Source: Azospirillum humicireducens (GTDB lineage Bacteria > Pseudomonadota > Alphaproteobacteria > Azospirillales > Azospirillaceae). Taken from it: a DNA stretch of 54,618 nucleotides. The position numbers and the translations under genes are program-made. Each line of letters begins with the position of its first letter. Position 1 is the first letter of the stretch. Of the stretch, positions 51,565-54,618 are shown one piece after another. The stretch is from the NCBI RefSeq assembly GCF_001639105.2, contig NZ_CP028907.1:529095-583712 (forward strand), written 5' to 3'. The notes beneath the pieces were generated by a model that saw only the letters and a program-made list of their open reading frames with translations, did no database searches and was not told the origin of the DNA.

Positions 51565-53013
51565 TCAGTCGAAGACGCGGCCGAGATTCTCGTAGAGATC
51601 GGGCTTGCACAGCCGGATCACCCTGGCCAGCAGCAGCCCGCCCAGCCCGAAGGCCAGCACCACCACCGGGAAGGCCTGGACGATGTGGCTGTCGCTGCCG
51701 GTCAGCAACTCCAGATTATCCGTGACCAGGAAGAAGGCGCCGATCAGGCCGATTGTGGCGAGGACCGGCATGACCAGGGTGGAGAGCAGGCCATGCTCGC
51801 CACGGTGATTGCGCTGGAAATACATAATGATCGCCAGGGAAACCATGATCTGCACGGCCAGGATGCCGAGAACGGCCAGCGCCGACATCCAGGAGAAGAC
51901 CACCGCGAACCCGTCGGCACCGCCCAGCACGAAGGCCAGCAGGATGGCCCCCGCAGAGAGGGTCTGCACCGTCCCGGCGACATGGGGGGAATTGTGGACC
52001 GGGTGAACCGCCGCCAGCTTGTGCCAGGCAACGCCCTCGCGGCCCAGCGCGAAGAAATAGCGGTTCAGCGTGTTGTGGAAGGACAGGACGCAAGCGAAGA
52101 AGGACAGCACCAGCAACCCGTTCATCAGCGCGACCGACCAGCCGCCCAGCACCTTCTCGGCCGCGACGAAATAGAGGGCCTCCTTGTTGTTCATGGCCTC
52201 CTGCTGGATTTGCGCGGAGCCGTAATACTGGGCGATGGCCCAGGTCGAGAAGGCATAGAACAAGGTGATGAGCAGGACGGCGACATAGGTCGCCCGCGGA
52301 ATGGTCACCGCCGGATCGCGGGCTTCCTCGCCGAAGATCGCCGTCGATTCAAAGCCGATGAAGGACCCGACGACGAAGACCAGGGCGATGCCAAGCCCCG
52401 GACCGAACACGACCGAGGGCGAGAAATTGTCCAGGCTCAGTCCCTGGGGTCCGCCGCCCTGGAACAGGATCCCGACATCCAGCAGCAGCAGCACGACGAA
52501 TTCGAGGATCATCGCGACGCCGAGGATCTTGCCCGAGAAGGAGATGTTGCGCTGGCCGCACAGATGCACCAGCAGGAGCATCGCGAACGACCAGCCGTAC
52601 CAGGGCACCGCAACGCCGTGGCCCTCCAGCATTCCCGACAGGAAAACGCCGGCCAGCGCATACACCGCGATCTGCACCGAACTGTAGGTCAGAAGCGAGA
52701 TCAGCGCGCCGCCGACCGCCAGATGCCGGCCGAGGCCCTGGGCGATATAGACATAGAAGGCCCCGGTGCCGCCGACATGATGGCTCATGGCGGTGAAGCC
52801 GACGGAGAAGATGATGTAGAGAAGCCCGGCCAGCACGAAGGCGCCGGGGACTCCCGCGCCGTTGCCGAAGGCGAAGGCCGCGGGCGATGCCCCCACCACC
52901 GCGGTCAGCGGAGCGGCGGCGGCGACGACGAAGAAAACGATATGGGCAAGTCCGATTGAATTCCGCGACAGGCGCTCTCCATTGGGCGCATGGGCGGTTG
53001 CGTCGAGGGACAT
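51565..53013 (-). CDS. APC-family amino acid/amine permease
   Basis: 482 aa with about 12 membrane spans. The first span has the APC pattern IGLAHIVFFVVAAAAPLTAV; the conserved loop GGTGAFYVYIAQGLGRHLAV and the sixth-span region SFIGFESTAIFGEEARDPAV with TIPRATY are diagnostic. No soluble extension. AGGGAG lies about 10 bases before the ATG at 53013. It is a single-gene unit divergent from the AraC regulator at 53140 (126-bp gap). Given amine-oxidation genes nearby it may import an amino acid or amine, but the substrate cannot be read from the sequence. Confidence 0.92.
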   Translation of the reverse strand: MSLDATAHAPNGERLSRNSIGLAHIVFFVVAAAAPLTAVVGASPAAFAFGNGAGVPGAFVLAGLLYIIFSVGFTAMSHHVGGTGAFYVYIAQGLGRHLAVGGALISLLTYSSVQIAVYALAGVFLSGMLEGHGVAVPWYGWSFAMLLLVHLCGQRNISFSGKILGVAMILEFVVLLLLDVGILFQGGGPQGLSLDNFSPSVVFGPGLGIALVFVVGSFIGFESTAIFGEEARDPAVTIPRATYVAVLLITLFYAFSTWAIAQYYGSAQIQQEAMNNKEALYFVAAEKVLGGWSVALMNGLLVLSFFACVLSFHNTLNRYFFALGREGVAWHKLAAVHPVHNSPHVAGTVQTLSAGAILLAFVLGGADGFAVVFSWMSALAVLGILAVQIMVSLAIIMYFQRNHRGEHGLLSTLVMPVLATIGLIGAFFLVTDNLELLTGSDSHIVQAFPVVVLAFGLGGLLLARVIRLCKPDLYENLGRVFD

Positions 53014-53139
53014 GAGATTGACTCCCTGCGTAGGTTTTTATTGTGTCTGGACTATGAACGTATTTTCCGCTGGCCCCATTGTATTCCGCGCCATTTTTCC
53101 GATAGAGTGCGCCAACCCCCCGCCAGCGGACCGTTCTCC

Positions 53140-54216
53140 ATGCCTCCTCCCAATACTCTATCCACAAGCCAGAGATCGGCATTGATCCGGGCGTCTGCTC
53201 TTGCCCCGCTCTTCACTCATCTGTCCCAATACAAGATGGATATTGCTGAGTTTTTAGGCAGGCATGGCTTGATTCAGGGCATGATGACCGATCCCTATTC
53301 AAGGCTCCCTCTGGCGCAATATGTCAGGTTGTTCGAAAGCGCGGCAAATGACCTGACGGAGCCGAATCTGGGGATCAAGCTGGGTTTGAAGATCCGGCCG
53401 GCCGACATCGGACCGATGGGGGTTCTGTTCTCGCTGTCTCCCACGGTCAGAGTAGGATTTGAACGGCTCTCCAGCTATGTGAAGGCGCTGCAGGGCGGCA
53501 CCCAATCGACCCTGTTCGAAGTGGGCGAGGATCTGGTCTGGAGCTACCGGATCGCCGACGCCACACTCTGGCCGCGCCGGCAGGATGCCGAATACACCCT
53601 CGTCGCCAACTGCCAGCTGGTCAGGTCCTGTTTCGCGCAGGACTGGCGGCCGGTCGAGGTGCATTTCGAGCATGCCGAGGAGGGCGACACCGCCATTCTC
53701 CAGCGCGTCTTCCGGGCCCCCATCCTGTTCCGGCAATCGGGAAACCGCTTCGTCATGCGCCGCGACGACGCTTCGCGCATCTATCGAACGGAGGACCGTG
53801 GCCTGACCACCATCCTCGAACATCACATCGCCGATCTGATCGGGCAGGAGTATGCCGAGGAAACCATCGCCGAACAGGTGCGCGCGCTGATCGGCCTCTA
53901 TCTCGGACAGAAGCCGATCACGGTCGAAACGCTCGCCAGCGATCTGCGGATGTCATCCCGCAACCTCCAGCGCCGGCTGGCCGAGGAAAACACCAGCCTG
54001 CGCGACCTGCTGACCCAGCACCGGCAGCAGATGGCGCAGGTCTACCTGTCCCAGAAGGGGGCGCGGATCTCAGAAGTCGCCAGCGCGCTCGGCTATTCGG
54101 ACGAGACGGCGTTCTGGCGCGCCTTCAGGAGATGGACCGGAGTGGAGCCGAGCGCCTTCCGCCGTGACGCCCAGCGGGACGGTGGTGGGGCGGCCGGCGA
54201 AGCCGATCCCGATTGA
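53140..54216 (+). CDS. AraC-family regulator with arabinose-binding-type N-terminal domain (second copy)
   Basis: 358 aa. Same two-domain plan as the regulator at 50440, with parallel segments: DPYSRLPLAQYVRLFESAAN, RPADIGPMGVLFSLSPTV, WPRRQDAEYTLVANCQLVRS and WRPVEVHFEHA in the sensor half. The HTH half has VETLASDLRMSSRNLQRRLA, then VASALGYSDETAFWRAFRRW and TGVEPSAFRRD. ATG 53140 is chosen because it starts the conserved family N-terminus; the frame is open upstream into the permease leader without a ribosome site. It is divergent from the permease and probably controls it. It ends 5 bases before the convergent chemoreceptor gene. Confidence 0.92.
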   Translation: MPPPNTLSTSQRSALIRASALAPLFTHLSQYKMDIAEFLGRHGLIQGMMTDPYSRLPLAQYVRLFESAANDLTEPNLGIKLGLKIRPADIGPMGVLFSLSPTVRVGFERLSSYVKALQGGTQSTLFEVGEDLVWSYRIADATLWPRRQDAEYTLVANCQLVRSCFAQDWRPVEVHFEHAEEGDTAILQRVFRAPILFRQSGNRFVMRRDDASRIYRTEDRGLTTILEHHIADLIGQEYAEETIAEQVRALIGLYLGQKPITVETLASDLRMSSRNLQRRLAEENTSLRDLLTQHRQQMAQVYLSQKGARISEVASALGYSDETAFWRAFRRWTGVEPSAFRRDAQRDGGGAAGEADPD

Positions 54217-54221
54217 CCTTT

Positions 54222-54618
54222 TCAGCCGGAGGATTGCCGGCGACCGAGGGACCGCATGAACTCGTCGGTATGGCCGCCGAGCGCATCGGCCAGCCCCTTC
54301 ACGTCGCCGACGCCGCGCGCCAGCCCGCCGGCCGCGTCGCGGGTGTCGCCCGTCAACGCCTCGCAGGCGCCGATACGGTCGGCGGCACTCGCCGTCTGGC
54401 CGGCGACATGCTGGATTCCGCGTGAAATCTCCTCCGTCGCCGCACGCTGCTGCTCGACGGAAGCGGAGATGCCGGCCATCACCTGACCCAGCGTGCCGAT
54501 GGCGCCGGCCAGGGCGCCGGTCGACTCCGCCGCTTCCCGCGCGACCGCCTGGATGCGCGCGACCTCGGCGCCGATCTCCTCGGTGGCGCGGGCGGTCTGC
54601 CCGGCGAGCGCCTTGACC
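54222..54618 (-). CDS. Methyl-accepting chemotaxis protein, C-terminal part (cut by window edge)
   Basis: The minus-strand frame entering from the right edge reads VKALAGQTARATEEIGAEVA, then RIQAVAREAAESTGALAGAI, and ends with VEQQRAATEEISRGIQHVAG before a terminal linker and TCA (stop) at 54222-54224. This is the distal arm of the chemoreceptor signalling domain after the hairpin tip, including the methylation-helix pattern. About 132 residues are in view; sensor and membrane parts lie outside. There is no C-terminal CheR-docking pentapeptide of the NWETF type; it ends SLGRRQSSG. Confidence 0.9.
   Translation of the reverse strand, partial: VKALAGQTARATEEIGAEVARIQAVAREAAESTGALAGAIGTLGQVMAGISASVEQQRAATEEISRGIQHVAGQTASAADRIGACEALTGDTRDAAGGLARGVGDVKGLADALGGHTDEFMRSLGRRQSSG

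Overview
The window is about 67% GC, with dense genes, long antisense open frames typical of high-GC DNA, and families common in Azospirillum and related Rhodospirillales: a GlgE with an N-terminal amylase-like half, PPK2, CheR/CheB-PAS signalling proteins, a DUF892 ferritin-like protein and several AraC regulators. A free-living or plant-associated alphaproteobacterium is the best guess. I see no rRNA, tRNA, CRISPR array, insertion sequence or phage gene.

Layout. (1) 8-4381: a two-domain GlgE-like maltosyltransferase (minus) divergent from a PPK2 polyphosphate kinase (plus). (2) 4427-6775: a decayed aspartate/glutamate racemase tail, a small hypothetical gene, and an unknown 516-aa protein behind a palindrome-containing promoter. 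(3) 6815-12876: a signalling block with a LuxR-type response regulator, a PAS histidine kinase and a CheR-PAS protein on the minus strand, and a divergent CheB-type methylesterase. (4) 12936-16640: a DUF892 protein, a wrecked FdhF/YdeP-type molybdopterin oxidoreductase (stop codon plus internal deletion), a DUF533/TerB-like protein and a TetR C-terminal remnant.

(5) 40907 down to 16642 is the centre of interest: a 24-kb, eight-gene, tightly packed minus-strand operon. In transcription order it encodes a secreted/membrane VWA protein (764 aa); a cytosolic tubulin/FtsZ-like protein with an intact GGTGAG loop (1154 aa); a TM-VWA-TM-tubulin-like fusion with a degenerate loop (1251 aa); a TM-VWA-TM protein with a still more eroded tubulin-like half (1201 aa); a signal peptide-VWA-TM-Hsp70 fusion (1623 aa); a signal-anchored coiled-coil/TM protein (908 aa); a 43-aa single-TM peptide; and a 1107-aa soluble protein of no family I recognise. 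Most members appear to join an extracytoplasmic VWA or coiled-coil part to a cytosolic NTPase-like part, so I infer a trans-envelope machine driven by a tubulin-like GTPase and an Hsp70-like ATPase. Upstream lies an unusually AT-rich 1.1-kb region with several perfect palindromes.

(6) 42064-46440: an amine-oxidation cluster (ornithine cyclodeaminase-like protein, Rid-family protein, FAD amine oxidase-like protein, EutR-like AraC regulator). (7) 46471-51510: amidase, MFS transporter and MetA/SphA-type outer-membrane channel in one operon, with a divergent AraC regulator. (8) 51565-54216: an APC amino-acid permease with a second, related AraC regulator divergent from it. (9) 54222-54618: the C-terminal end of a methyl-accepting chemotaxis protein, cut by the window edge. 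Regions 6-8 look like catabolic uptake modules for amines, amides or aromatics, each with its own AraC regulator.
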